Positions 1 to 7,873 are shown, counted from the first letter of the stretch. The stretch: 50,438 nucleotides of DNA from Oscillospiraceae bacterium (GCA_015064665.1 SVRU01000006.1:1-50438), one strand, 5' to 3'. Translations and numbers: made by a program. Notes: generated from the sequence alone by a model not told the origin.

Positions 1-129
1 ATATCCCACCCGAAGATCGACAAGCTCGCTTGTCAGGCGCAGGGTGCGGATATCTTCGCATAAGCGAAATAACTCTGTGACGCAACTATATACATTTTTA
101 GGTTGTTGCTCTAAAATTATTAAAGCCAT
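1..129 (-). CDS. Hypothetical protein, N-terminal part, cut by window edge
   Basis: An open frame of 43 codons begins with ATG at 129 and runs leftward off the window without a stop. It reads as a charged, probably helical N-terminus (MALIILEQQPKNVYSCVTEL and onward). I do not recognise the family. A good sigma-A-like promoter lies directly upstream (TTGCAT, 17 bp, TATACT), but the -10 ends only three bases before the ATG, so the transcript would be leaderless or nearly so; no Shine-Dalgarno is visible. An opposing short frame on the plus strand ends at 63, so the coding strand is not certain. Confidence 0.35.
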   Translation of the reverse strand, partial: MALIILEQQPKNVYSCVTELFRLCEDIRTLRLTSELVDLRVGY

Positions 130-132
130 AAT

Positions 133-161
133 AGTATACCATATTTAATTTAAAAATGCAA
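133..161 (-). promoter_or_regulatory. Promoter of the left-edge gene
   Basis: On the minus strand, -35 TTGCAT (161-156), 17-bp spacer, -10 TATACT (138-133). Transcription would start at about 126-127, at the ATG itself. Confidence 0.45.
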
Positions 162-222
162 TAGCGAATTTGATATTTTTAACGGATTTTTCAAAAAAAA
201 GTTTTTTCGATTGCTTCGTCTA

Positions 223-251
223 TTGATTTTATCGTCAAAATATGATAGAAT
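223..251 (+). promoter_or_regulatory. Promoter of the MFS transporter gene
   Basis: -35 TTGATT (223-228), 17-bp spacer, -10 TAGAAT (246-251) with an extended -10 TGA directly before it. The leader to the ATG at 281 is about 25 nt and holds the ribosome site AAAGAGGG. Confidence 0.65.
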
Positions 252-280
252 TCATGCGTAAAAAACTTTAAAGAGGGATT

Positions 281-1519
281 ATGTCTAATAAATATAATAG
301 AATAAAGTACGCATGTTATTCAACAAACATAGCGATGGCAATAATTGCCAATTTTTCTCCGCTATTGTTTTTGACTTTCAGAAATCTTTATGGAATTTCC
401 TATTCGCTTCTCGGGCTTTTGGTTTTAATTAATTTCTGCACTCAGCTTGCCGTTGATTTAATTTTTTCCTTTTTTTCTCATAGGTTTAATATACCCGCAT
501 CGGTGAAGATGACACCTGTTCTTACTGTGATAGGACTTTTGATATTTGCCGCTGCTCCTTGGGTTTTACCTGATGGATTTGTTTATATCGGTTTTGTGAT
601 TGGAACTCTTGTTTTTTCGGCCTCGGGCGGACTTGCGGAGGTTTTGATAAGCCCGATAATTGCTGAGCTTCCGGCTGAAGATCCTGACAGAGAAATGAGT
701 AAGCTTCATTCTGTTTATGCCTGGGGCGTTGTTGCCGTTGTTATCGTTGCGACACTTTTTCTGTATTATTTCGGTGCGAAAAAATGGCAATGGCTTACTA
801 TCTTCTTTACTTTAATTCCTTTGGCGGCGTGTATCCTCTATTCTAAAACAGAAATACCAACCGTTAAAACACCCGAAAGAACGTTCGGAGCTTTGAAAAT
901 GTTGAAAAACGGCGGAATTTGGCTTTGCGCGTTTGCTATGTTTCTTGGCGGTTCGGCTGAATGCACAATGGCACAGTGGTGCTCAGGATATCTTGAGGGG
1001 GCATTACAAATTCCTAAAATATGGGGAGATATTTTCGGCGTAGCTTTGTTTGCGTTAATGCTTGGTCTTGGTCGAACGCTTTATTCTAAAGTTGGCAAAA
1101 ACGTTGATAGAGTTTTATTTTTCGGTGCGATAGGCGCAACGGTATGTTATTTTGTTGCCGCTGTTTCAAATATTGCAATAGTGGGACTTCTTGCTTGTGC
1201 GGCTACCGGTTTTTGCGTTTCAATGCTTTGGCCGGGTGAGTTGATCGTAGCATCCGAGCGCTTTTCAAGCGGCGGTGTGTTCATATATGCATTAATGGCT
1301 GCCGGCGGAGATTTGGGCGCATCGGTTGGTCCTCAGCTTGTGGGTGTTATCACCGATGCCGTTATTTCAAATGAATCGGCAATAAGATTTGCGGCAGATA
1401 TGGCAATGACCCCCGAGCAGCTTGGAATGAAGGCTGGTATGCTGGCGGGGATGCTGTTTCCTTTGGTTGCCGTATTCGTTTATCTTGCGATTTGGCGCAA
1501 AAGAAAAACTCGAGCTTGA
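281..1519 (+). CDS. Major facilitator superfamily transporter
   Basis: A 412-residue integral membrane protein with about 12 hydrophobic helices, the standard size for an MFS carrier. The N-terminal half carries polar positions typical of the first helix bundle, and a charged cytoplasmic loop near residues 125-140 (AELPAEDPDREMSKLH) precedes helix 5. A second bundle follows a short basic linker around residue 195. It ends in a short basic cytoplasmic tail. No substrate motif is evident; sugar or small organic solutes are plausible. The start is supported by AAAGAGGG seven bases upstream of ATG and by its own promoter. It is monocistronic and followed by a bidirectional terminator shared with tRNA-Lys. 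Family call is secure, substrate unknown. Confidence 0.85.
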   Translation: MSNKYNRIKYACYSTNIAMAIIANFSPLLFLTFRNLYGISYSLLGLLVLINFCTQLAVDLIFSFFSHRFNIPASVKMTPVLTVIGLLIFAAAPWVLPDGFVYIGFVIGTLVFSASGGLAEVLISPIIAELPAEDPDREMSKLHSVYAWGVVAVVIVATLFLYYFGAKKWQWLTIFFTLIPLAACILYSKTEIPTVKTPERTFGALKMLKNGGIWLCAFAMFLGGSAECTMAQWCSGYLEGALQIPKIWGDIFGVALFALMLGLGRTLYSKVGKNVDRVLFFGAIGATVCYFVAAVSNIAIVGLLACAATGFCVSMLWPGELIVASERFSSGGVFIYALMAAGGDLGASVGPQLVGVITDAVISNESAIRFAADMAMTPEQLGMKAGMLAGMLFPLVAVFVYLAIWRKRKTRA

Positions 1520-1726
1520 GGATGAGAAAAAGGGAATTGTTTCTATGCAAAGAGAGCACCGCAAGGGTGCAGGAAAAGCGGGAATTTTGCTCCGTGGAAA
1601 AAGAGCGTTAAATCCGTAGGCAGAGTTGTAAGACGGAGCTAGGATGTTTCGCTGGGCGAAACCGACGGCGCAAGGAATCGAATCCCTTTCGTGCTTTGCA
1701 CGAAACGATATTTGGCGCAACCAAAA
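1520..1726. other. Structured non-coding block with tRNA-terminator copy
   Basis: No convincing gene. The block holds a 17-base exact copy (1554-1570, GAGCACCGCAAGGGTGC) of the terminator stem found beside tRNA-Lys at 1743-1759, then GCGGGAATT also shared with the tRNA T-arm side. Two further perfect hairpins follow: GTTTCGC/GCGAAAC (1646-1662) and TTTCGTGC/GCACGAAA (1687-1705). A T-arm-like GGAATCGAATCC sits at 1674-1685. It reads as the decayed remains of a duplicated tRNA end or a small repeat element. Confidence 0.5.
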
Positions 1727-1777
1727 GAGCACCAAACAAAAAGAGCACCGCAAGGGTGCTCTTTTTGTTTGGTGCTC
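1727..1777 (-). terminator. 23-bp perfect inverted repeat, tRNA-Lys terminator (bidirectional)
   Basis: Left arm 1727-1749 and right arm 1755-1777 are exact reverse complements around a 5-base loop. The inner stem GAGCACC/GGTGCTC flanked by A5 and T5 makes an intrinsic terminator on both strands, serving tRNA-Lys leftward and the MFS gene rightward. The outer 7 bp of the right arm are part of the tRNA 3' acceptor end with its CCA, so the full stem would pair the tRNA end with downstream DNA. Confidence 0.75.
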
Positions 1778-1845
1778 CTGCGGGAATTCGAATCCCGGAC
1801 ACCTTGATTAAAAGTCAAGTGCTCTACCGGCTGAGCTACAGGGGC
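1770..1845 (-). tRNA. tRNA-Lys (anticodon UUU), CCA encoded
   Basis: The minus strand folds as a standard cloverleaf: acceptor GCCCCTG/CAGGAGC, D-arm TAGCTCAGCCGGTAGAGC, anticodon stem CTTGA/TCAAG with loop CTTTTAA (anticodon TTT), T-arm CGGGA-TTCGAAT-TCCCG, discriminator A and an encoded CCA at 1772-1770. The length is 76 nt with CCA. The third acceptor pair is a C-A mismatch, which is unusual for tRNA-Lys; the mismatched base lies in the segment copied into the flanking inverted repeat. Own promoter upstream, terminator directly downstream. Confidence 0.93.
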
Positions 1846-1864
1846 ATATCAATCACGCCTAAAT

Positions 1865-1893
1865 ATGATATCATATTTAAACTCTTTTGTCAA
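1865..1893 (-). promoter_or_regulatory. Promoter of tRNA-Lys
   Basis: Minus strand -35 TTGACA (1893-1888), 17-bp spacer, -10 TATCAT (1870-1865) preceded by extended TGA. The start would be around 1858, about 13 bases before the mature tRNA 5' end. Confidence 0.75.
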
Positions 1894-2055
1894 TAGCTTT
1901 TTTGAAAATATATCAAAAAATATATCAAAAAATATGTTAAATTAAATTTTTAAAATAAATTCTCATTTTCTGTTTGAAGTCCTGTTTATTGGACATATAT
2001 GGTTTTATAATATTGTCAGACGGTAAAACCGACAAACAGAAAGGAAGTAGAAAAT

Positions 2056-2262
2056 ATGAAATTAAAATATGCAGTAGCACTTATGAAAGGTGAAAACGAA
2101 TCTATTCTCGGAGTTTTTAATAGCAGAGAAGAAGCCGATAAATTCGGTTTTTCAACCAGAATTCCGAGAGAGGCAGGATTGCAGTATTGTTTTTCCGCGC
2201 CTTTTGCCAAGGGTAAGCCCGTTGGCAAAAATATCAGAATTTACAACTATTATAACGTATAA
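2056..2262 (+). CDS. Small hypothetical protein, 68 aa
   Basis: A 68-residue soluble protein starting MKLKYAVALMKGENESILGV. The pattern of an N-terminal strand followed by FNSREEADKFG resembles the small SPOR-like or ferredoxin-like proteins in which a 'sequence plus EEA' helix follows beta-1, but no catalytic or metal motif is present and I do not recognise a named family. AAGGAAG 9 bases upstream is a strong ribosome site. A TATAAT at 2006-2011 is a likely -10 without a good -35. A GC-rich hairpin follows. Coding status is likely from the ribosome site and terminator. Confidence 0.65.
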   Translation: MKLKYAVALMKGENESILGVFNSREEADKFGFSTRIPREAGLQYCFSAPFAKGKPVGKNIRIYNYYNV

Positions 2263-2266
2263 ATTT

Positions 2267-2293
2267 AGGACGGGCAATTTATTTGCCCGTCCT
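2267..2293. terminator. Terminator between small protein and tyrS
   Basis: Arms AGGACGGGCAA (2267-2277) and TTGCCCGTCCT (2283-2293) form an 11-bp stem. The T-run after it is weak on both strands; it lies in the convergent gap before the tyrS stop. Confidence 0.6.
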
Positions 2294-2322
2294 ATTGAAT
2301 ATTTATTTGATTGGTTTTGAAA

Positions 2323-3543
2323 TTATTTTAGCACGAATTTATTAAAGCTCTTTTTACCGCGCTTAAGAAGAATACCTGCGGCGAGCTGTTTTTTGGTAAC
2401 GGTTGCTCTTACGTCGGTGACCTTATCACCGTCGAGCGTAACACCGCCTTGCTCAATTGCGCGTCTGCCTTCGGATTTGGATGGTACCATTTTGCCGAGT
2501 ACGAGCAGGGAATTGACATCGATTGCTCCGTCGACGAGCGAAGCTTCGTCAACCTCTACCGAAGGAGTCAGTGCGCTGTCGCCTGCGCCAAAGAGCGCCT
2601 TTGCGGCATCGCGTGCTTTTTTGGCTTCCTCTTCACCGTGAACGAGAGAGGTAAGCTCGTATGCAAGGATATCCTTGGCTTCGTTAAGCTGCGCTCCCTC
2701 CCAAGAGTCCATTTTGTCAATTTCCTCAAGGGGAAGGAAGGTGAGCATTCTTATGCATTTAAGAACGTCCTTGTCGTCAACGTTTCTCCAATACTGATAG
2801 AAATCGTAGGGGCTGGTTTTCTTGGGGTCAAGCCAAACTGCGCCGCTTGCGGTTTTACCCATTTTCTTGCCCTCGGAATTAAGGAGCAGAGTAATAGTCA
2901 TAGCAAAAGCGTCTTTGCCAAGCTTCCTTCTGATAAGCTCTGTTCCGCCGAGCATATTAGACCACTGATCGTCTCCGCCGAACTGCATATTACAGCCGTA
3001 CTCTTTATAGAGGTGATAGAAGTCGTACGACTGCATAATCATATAGTTGAATTCAAGGAAGGAAAGTCCTTTTTCCATTCTCTGCTTATAGCATTCCGCG
3101 GAAAGCATTCTGTTAACTGAGAAGCATGCGCCAACATCGCGAAGCACCTCTATGTAGTTAAGACCGAGAAGCCAATCGGCATTGTTTACCATTATCGCCT
3201 TGCCCTCGCCAAAGTCGATGAATCTTTCCATCTGAACCTTAAAGCAGTCACAGTTATGGCGAATGGTTTCGGCAGTCATCATCTGGCGCATATCGGTTCT
3301 TCCCGAAGGGTCGCCAATCATAGCCGTACCGCCGCCGATAAGAACTACGGGTTTATTGCCCGCCATCTGAAGCCTTTTCATCAGGCAGAGTGCCATAAAG
3401 TGACCAACGTGCAGACTGTCTGCCGTCGGGTCAAAGCCAATGTAAAATGTAGCTTTTCCATTGTTGATAAGCTCGCGTATTTCACTTTCATCGGTCACCT
3501 GCGCGATAAGTCCGCGAGCAACAAGCTCTTCATAAATTTTCAT
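2323..3543 (-). CDS. tyrS: Tyrosyl-tRNA synthetase
   Basis: A class I aminoacyl-tRNA synthetase charging tRNA-Tyr in the cytoplasm. The 406-residue length fits bacterial TyrRS. The Rossmann catalytic core carries the HIGH signature as HVGH (45-48) and the KMSKS signature as KKMGKT (226-231); tyrosine-pocket segments [15 protein letters not shown] and [10 protein letters not shown] are intact. The C-terminal S4 RNA-binding domain covers about residues 340-406. The start ATG at 3543 follows AAAGGAC. A T-box leader with a UAC specifier lies upstream and would raise expression when uncharged tRNA-Tyr accumulates. Identification is secure. Confidence 0.97.
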   Translation of the reverse strand: MKIYEELVARGLIAQVTDESEIRELINNGKATFYIGFDPTADSLHVGHFMALCLMKRLQMAGNKPVVLIGGGTAMIGDPSGRTDMRQMMTAETIRHNCDCFKVQMERFIDFGEGKAIMVNNADWLLGLNYIEVLRDVGACFSVNRMLSAECYKQRMEKGLSFLEFNYMIMQSYDFYHLYKEYGCNMQFGGDDQWSNMLGGTELIRRKLGKDAFAMTITLLLNSEGKKMGKTASGAVWLDPKKTSPYDFYQYWRNVDDKDVLKCIRMLTFLPLEEIDKMDSWEGAQLNEAKDILAYELTSLVHGEEEAKKARDAAKALFGAGDSALTPSVEVDEASLVDGAIDVNSLLVLGKMVPSKSEGRRAIEQGGVTLDGDKVTDVRATVTKKQLAAGILLKRGKKSFNKFVLK

Positions 3544-3576
3544 AGTTTATATGTCCTTTCATTTTATCATACTTAA

Positions 3577-3825
3577 ATAAAAAAGTCCTTGGGAATCCCC
3601 AAGGACGTTATAAACGTGTTACCACCTTGATTCATATATTTTTTGCAAAATATATCTCACAGCCGATCTCGGCTTGCGCTGTAACGGGCGCTGACCGTTG
3701 TAGCCTACTGTAATTCGGTACACACTCAAAGACGTATTCGCAAACGGTGAAACCTGCGCCTCTCATCAAACGGCAACTTTCTGTAAGCTCGTGTCCGCTG
3801 CTACTTGCTCTTGTCATAGCTTTCT
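3577..3825 (-). ncRNA. T-box riboswitch of tyrS (specifier UAC)
   Basis: The minus-strand leader contains the conserved T-box core AAGGTGGTAACACG (3628-3615), directly followed by a terminator hairpin and a T-run, as in T-box leaders of Bacillota. A GAATACG segment in the stem I region gives a UAC tyrosine codon at 3736-3734, consistent with control by tRNA-Tyr. Charged tRNA favours the terminator, uncharged tRNA would pair its ACCA end with the T-box bulge (GGTGGT) and stabilise the antiterminator. Confidence 0.93.
3585..3606 (-). terminator. T-box regulated terminator
   Basis: Minus-strand stem GTCCTTGGG/CCCAAGGAC followed by TTTTTT. It is the OFF structure of the tyrS T-box. Confidence 0.9.
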
Positions 3826-3830
3826 TATAC

Positions 3831-3859
3831 ATTATATACTAAAAAGTTTGCTTTGTCAA
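3831..3859 (-). promoter_or_regulatory. Promoter of the tyrS leader
   Basis: Minus strand -35 TTGACA (3859-3854), 17 bp, -10 TATAAT (3836-3831). Both hexamers match consensus exactly; the start lies near 3824. Confidence 0.85.
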
Positions 3860-3866
3860 GAGCTTT

Positions 3867-4631
3867 TTATACGCTGAAAAAATAACCGTCGTAAGCTACC
3901 GACATGCCATACGCGCGCACCGACAAGGCAAGATCGTCGTGAACCGAGCGCTTTCTGTCGGTTGGTATATGCGTCAAAACGAATTTTGAGCTTTCCGTAC
4001 AAATTTCTCCGCTTATAAGAATATCGCGCAGAGTTTTTGCTGATAGGGAATTGTTATGATAGGTTGTGGCGAACGAAGTTTCGGCCGCCTCGAGCGCGCA
4101 TTCGGCTATAACGGCATCTATTTTAAGCTGTGATAAGGTTTTCCACGCGGAAAAGCTTATTCCGCCGCCGTCAACGGCGTATAAAAGAGATTTATCACGA
4201 GAAAGAACGAAGTTAAGGCACATTTCCCCCTTTATGTCGGTTGCGTGGTTTGCCGCGAGAGAATAGAGCTTGTATTCGCCTATTTCCATCGGAAGAGAGG
4301 TTGAAAGCTTAATCTTTTCAATATATGGCGTATCCGGAATGAGATCAAGAACCTTCCCCGTGGCATATACGCGGACGTTGTTCTTCTTGGATAGCTTTTC
4401 AATAGTTGCAACAGAAAAATGCGATGGATGTGAGTGCGAAATAATAACCTCACAGACCTTGTCGAACATATCGGAAAATCCAAGGTCCTCAGCTACCTCA
4501 AAAATATCCTCAGGCGCGTCAATAAGAATTTTTTCATCAATAAGCACACCGCCGCGGCGTCTGAAATCCTTTGATGATTTTTTTCTCGTCTTACATTCGC
4601 CGTATCCCGTGCCGAGCATCCTTATTTTCAT
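3867..4631 (-). CDS. Metallo-beta-lactamase-fold hydrolase, PhnP-like
   Basis: A 254-residue cytoplasmic protein with the MBL fold. It opens MKIRMLGTGYGE, as in the PhnP/lipoate-related group of small MBL hydrolases, and carries the metal motif as HSHPSH (H66, H68, H71). The usual Asp of HxHxDH is replaced by Ser, which would remove one ligand of the second metal site. Further conserved points are SLAANHATDI (distal His), LYAVDGGG (bridging Asp) and a late LTHIPTDR His. The gene overlaps the upstream aldose 1-epimerase by 4 bases (ATGA), so the two are translationally coupled. Substrate unknown; a phosphodiester or cyclic phosphate is possible. Confidence 0.8.
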   Translation of the reverse strand: MKIRMLGTGYGECKTRKKSSKDFRRRGGVLIDEKILIDAPEDIFEVAEDLGFSDMFDKVCEVIISHSHPSHFSVATIEKLSKKNNVRVYATGKVLDLIPDTPYIEKIKLSTSLPMEIGEYKLYSLAANHATDIKGEMCLNFVLSRDKSLLYAVDGGGISFSAWKTLSQLKIDAVIAECALEAAETSFATTYHNNSLSAKTLRDILISGEICTESSKFVLTHIPTDRKRSVHDDLALSVRAYGMSVAYDGYFFSV

Positions 4632-5641
4632 TTTAAATCCTTTCTTTCAAGCGAATATACGCAGGTATGCGTATATATATCACCTTCGTTGTAAAAACCA
4701 ATTCCGTGATTTACACAGTTTGGCTCGGTCTGTGTTTCAAGGCATATGCCACCGTATTTTATTGCCGTAACGCCGCCTTTAAAATCGGGGTTTTTACTGT
4801 TAAGACCGTTTCCCGTATATACTTGAAGTCCCGGTTGGTCGGAATAGACCGAAAGCTTCAGTAAGTCGTTTTCAAGAACTGCTGAAAGACCAAGAAGTTT
4901 GTCACCGAATTTTTTAAACTCTTTGTGAGTAATTATAAAATTGTGGTCGTATCCGTGAAATCCTTTCGTCTCAAGTCCAAGACCGATTTCCGTTGGTTTT
5001 CTGAAATCGAAAACTGTTCCGTTGACAGAGGGGCGGTTGCCGCTTGGAATAAGGTTTTCGTCAACCTCGGTGTAGCTGTCCGAGTAAACCGTCAGCTTGT
5101 GCCGTTTTACGTCACCGCCGAATCCGTCAAGATTAAAATATGCGTGATTCGTAAGGGCAATAGGTGTTTTTGAATCTGGGATTGCCTTGTAGTCTATGAT
5201 TAAATCGTCACCGAGGAGGGTATAGCTTACCGAAACGGAAAGATTTGCGGGAAAGCCGCAATCTCCGCTCTTTGAAAGATGCGTAAGAGTAACGGAATTC
5301 TCCGAGTATTCTTCGACGTTCCAGATTCTGTGATTAAAATCAAAGCCGCCGTGCAGACAGTGGTTACCGTTGTTTTTCTTAAGTTCGTATTTTGCTCCGT
5401 CCATTACAAAGATTGCGTTTTCGATTCTGTTTGAAACTCTGCCTATCGTTCCGCCCACGTTGCCGGGGTTTGTAAGATATCCTTCAATTCCGTCGAAGCC
5501 GCCGGCTACGTCAACTCCGTCAATAATTAACGAGCGAAGCGTCGCACCGTACGTTATGATTTCTGCCGTGGTATTTGTGCCTTTAATTGTATATAAATAT
5601 ATTTCTTCGCCTGTGGGAAGTGTTGCGTAAAGTTTTTTCAT
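4628..5641 (-). CDS. galM: Aldose 1-epimerase (mutarotase)
   Basis: Interconverts alpha and beta anomers of glucose or galactose in the cytoplasm. The 337-residue length is standard. Conserved histidines lie in NGNHCLHGG (H94, H97) and TNHAYFNL (H166), the latter the catalytic acid; the catalytic base Glu lies in CLETQTEPN near residue 300. The start follows GCGAGGAACGT. It is first gene of a two-gene operon with the MBL hydrolase, transcribed from a promoter divergent from the P-loop kinase gene. Confidence 0.93.
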   Translation of the reverse strand: MKKLYATLPTGEEIYLYTIKGTNTTAEIITYGATLRSLIIDGVDVAGGFDGIEGYLTNPGNVGGTIGRVSNRIENAIFVMDGAKYELKKNNGNHCLHGGFDFNHRIWNVEEYSENSVTLTHLSKSGDCGFPANLSVSVSYTLLGDDLIIDYKAIPDSKTPIALTNHAYFNLDGFGGDVKRHKLTVYSDSYTEVDENLIPSGNRPSVNGTVFDFRKPTEIGLGLETKGFHGYDHNFIITHKEFKKFGDKLLGLSAVLENDLLKLSVYSDQPGLQVYTGNGLNSKNPDFKGGVTAIKYGGICLETQTEPNCVNHGIGFYNEGDIYTHTCVYSLERKDLK

Positions 5642-5665
5642 ACGTTCCTCGCATTATTTTTTTCA

Positions 5666-5694
5666 AATATATTTTAACATAAAAATTATTAAAA
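5666..5694 (-). promoter_or_regulatory. Promoter of galM operon
   Basis: Minus strand TTTACT, 17 bp, TAAAAT with extended TGT before the -10. The -35 is a weaker match than elsewhere in the window. Coordinates are approximate to a few bases. Confidence 0.5.
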
Positions 5695-5707
5695 GTAAAT
5701 AGTATTA

Positions 5708-5736
5708 TTGACATATAAATTAAATTATGTTATTAT
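5708..5736 (+). promoter_or_regulatory. Promoter of the P-loop kinase gene
   Basis: -35 TTGACA (5708-5713), 17 bp, -10 TATTAT (5731-5736) preceded by TGT. This promoter rules out translation starting further upstream than 5765. Confidence 0.8.
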
Positions 5737-5764
5737 ATTTTTATCAAACAGTGAGGAGATAAGA

Positions 5765-6271
5765 ATGAATAAGATAACCTTCGTTATTAACGGAGCGGGA
5801 GGCGTTGGAAAGGATACTCTCTGCGATATCGCCGCAAAGTATTTTAAAATAAAAAATATATCCTCAATCACACCGATAAAAGAAATTGCCGCACTTTGCG
5901 GATGGGACGGAACAAAGGATAATAAAGCAAGAAAATTTCTTTCGGATCTTAAGGCTTTATGTATAGAATATAACGATTACCCAACGGCTTGGGCAAAGCG
6001 GCAATACGACGATTTTCTTCTCTCGGATGAGGAAATAATGTTCGTGCATATAAGAGAGCCTGAGGAAATAAAGAAATTCGTTGATGCAACGTGCGGGGCT
6101 GCAAAAACTATGCTTATTCGCGGCGGGAAACGTATGTCAAACGAAAAATACGGAAATGCATCAGACGACGGAGTAGAAAATTATATGTATGATTTTTACT
6201 TTGTTAACGAAAAAACTTTGGAAGAAGCTGAGATTGAATTCGTCGAATTTTTAAAAAAAATTATCAGATAA
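5765..6271 (+). CDS. P-loop nucleoside/nucleotide kinase-like protein
   Basis: A 168-residue protein starting MNKITFVINGAGGVGKDTL, with a Walker A loop G10-x4-G15-K16-D17-T18. The GKDT form is typical of deoxynucleoside monophosphate kinases of the phage T4 gp1 type and of related small kinases. LIRGG near residue 118 may form the lid arginine region. No phage genes accompany it. The longer reading from 5708 would begin inside the promoter; the ATG at 5765 has GTGAGGAG upstream. A phosphoryl-transfer role on a nucleotide or a small metabolite is inferred, not shown. Confidence 0.75.
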   Translation: MNKITFVINGAGGVGKDTLCDIAAKYFKIKNISSITPIKEIAALCGWDGTKDNKARKFLSDLKALCIEYNDYPTAWAKRQYDDFLLSDEEIMFVHIREPEEIKKFVDATCGAAKTMLIRGGKRMSNEKYGNASDDGVENYMYDFYFVNEKTLEEAEIEFVEFLKKIIR

Positions 6272-6272
6272 A

Positions 6273-6324
6273 AAAAGCAGAAAGAAATCCGTATGTATGG
6301 TTAAATGGAATTCTTTCTGCTTTT
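6273..6324. terminator. Bidirectional terminator between kinase and spoIVA
   Basis: Arms AAAAGCAGAAAGAA (6273-6286) and TTCTTTCTGCTTTT (6311-6324) are exact complements, flanked by A and T runs, in the gap between convergent genes. Confidence 0.8.
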
Positions 6325-6328
6325 ATAT

Positions 6329-7789
6329 TTACAGAAGGATGCAAATAAGTCCGTTTGCGCCCTCATTTATTACCTTTTCAAGCGTTTCACCGAGCTTTTC
6401 TCGCGCATCATCGGGGATGTTAACGAGTTTGGCGTTCATTCCGTCGTTGACAAGGTCGTAAAGCGACTTGCCGAACATGTTTGATTCCCAAACGCGCCGC
6501 GGGTCCTCTTCAAATTCGTCAAGAAGATATTTTACAACTTCTTCGGTTTGCTCTTCGGTTCCGACTACGGGACATAGCTCGGTTTTTATACCTGTCTTTA
6601 TCATATGTATTGCCTCTGCTTTGGCAGATACCTTGACACCCCAAGTGCCGTTTTGCTTCGTAAGCGTTGGTTCTTCAAGAACGAGCTCGTCGGAATTCGG
6701 CATTACTATTCCGTATCCCTTTTCGTTAGCATCTCGCAGGGCATCCTCTATTTTTTTGTATTCTCGCTCAACCTTTCCAAGACGGGATACGGTTGCAAGC
6801 AAACCGCGCTCATCGCTTATATCAAGTCCTGCCAGCTCACTCATTACCCGATAATATTCTTCCTTAGAAAACGGAACAAGAAATTCCGCTGTTCCGTCGC
6901 CTGCGTTTACGCATACTCTTTCTATGCCGTCGCAATCCAAAAGCGCCGATTCAATATCGCCGAGCTTTGCAACGGAAGAAGAAAAGCTGTTTATTTTTTC
7001 CAAAACCGAGGTGTGTATTCTATGCTCCTCGGGCAAAACCTCGGTCCATTCAGGTAATTTAAAGCACATTTTTCTGATAGGGAACTGAGAGAGCGTAAGT
7101 CCGAGTATTTCGCGTATATCCTCTGCGTTTATTTCAGTGCAGTTGATCAAAGCTACCGGAACACCGTATTTTTCCTCAAGGCTGACAGCAAGCGCGTGAG
7201 ATTCTTCGGAATCGGGGTTTTTTGAATTTAAAACTATTGCAAAGGGCTTTTTTGCATCCGTAAGCTCTTTGACGACGCGCTCCTCCGCTTCTACGTAGCT
7301 TTCACGCGGAATATCGCTGATGCTTCCGTCCGTCGTTACGAGCACGGCGATGGTTGAATGTTCTCCTATTACCTTTTGCGTTCCGATTTCTGCAGCCTTT
7401 GCAAAGGGAATGCTTTCATCGAACCACGGCGTCATAACCATTCTTGCCTCACCGTTTTCCTCTCCGCCGATTGCTCCGTCAACCACGTAGCCTACGCAGT
7501 CTATCATTTTGACGTTCAAAACGGTATCTTCACCGACTTTGATTTTCACTGATTCGTCGGGGATAAATTTCGGCTCGGTTGTCATTATCGTTTTTCCTGA
7601 TGCACTCTGGGGAATTTCGTCAACGGTTCTGGCTTTGTCAAATTCATTTTCGATGTTCGGAATTACCAGTGATTCCAAAAATTTTTGTATAAACGTTGAT
7701 TTTCCCGTCCTCACGGGGCCGACAACGCCGATGTAAATGTCTCCCCCTGTTCTTTTTGCTATATCGGTATATATAGAGTTGTCTGCCAT
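6329..7789 (-). CDS. spoIVA: Stage IV sporulation protein A, spore-coat ATPase
   Basis: SpoIVA is the mother-cell ATPase that polymerises on the forespore surface and forms the basement layer of the coat. The 486 residues match the family length (about 490). The N-terminus MADNSIYTDIAKRTGGDIY is the family hallmark, the Walker A loop is GPVRTGKST (24-32), and MIDCVGY is the switch/Walker B strand. The C-terminus ends in the hydrophobic ICILL tail used for polymer assembly. I chose ATG 7789 over 7822: the conserved family N-terminus begins there and the SigE-type promoter would start transcription near 7819, inside the longer frame. Marks the organism as a spore former. Confidence 0.95.
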   Translation of the reverse strand: MADNSIYTDIAKRTGGDIYIGVVGPVRTGKSTFIQKFLESLVIPNIENEFDKARTVDEIPQSASGKTIMTTEPKFIPDESVKIKVGEDTVLNVKMIDCVGYVVDGAIGGEENGEARMVMTPWFDESIPFAKAAEIGTQKVIGEHSTIAVLVTTDGSISDIPRESYVEAEERVVKELTDAKKPFAIVLNSKNPDSEESHALAVSLEEKYGVPVALINCTEINAEDIREILGLTLSQFPIRKMCFKLPEWTEVLPEEHRIHTSVLEKINSFSSSVAKLGDIESALLDCDGIERVCVNAGDGTAEFLVPFSKEEYYRVMSELAGLDISDERGLLATVSRLGKVEREYKKIEDALRDANEKGYGIVMPNSDELVLEEPTLTKQNGTWGVKVSAKAEAIHMIKTGIKTELCPVVGTEEQTEEVVKYLLDEFEEDPRRVWESNMFGKSLYDLVNDGMNAKLVNIPDDAREKLGETLEKVINEGANGLICILL

Positions 7790-7825
7790 TTTCTTGACCG
7801 TACCTTTCTTGATTGTATTCAAATC

Positions 7826-7855
7826 ACTTTATGCAGGTGGGGCATTAAATATGAC
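7826..7855 (-). promoter_or_regulatory. SigE-type promoter of spoIVA
   Basis: Minus strand GTCATATT (7855-7848), 14-bp spacer, CATAAAGT (7833-7826). This fits the Bacillus SigE pattern (KMATATT, 14-15 bp, CATACANT) and not the sigma-A pattern, as expected for a mother-cell gene. Confidence 0.75.
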
Positions 7856-7873
7856 AAGGGAGGACAAATATTA

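Noticed and set aside
1..63. Plus-strand frame ending in TAA at 63 as the tail of an upstream gene
   Set aside because: Only 20 codons are visible and the opposite strand has a longer frame with a promoter; neither strand can be excluded, but the plus frame has no independent support.
1367..1802. Minus-strand frames of up to 128 codons over the MFS end and the repeat block
   Set aside because: They have no ribosome site and run through the hairpin block and the tRNA 3' end, so they are chance frames.
2449..3120. Plus-strand frame of 223 codons inside tyrS
   Set aside because: It is antisense to a fully conserved synthetase and resembles no family.
3632..3832. Minus-strand small frame in the tyrS leader
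   Set aside because: This stretch is the T-box RNA; its conservation is structural, not coding.
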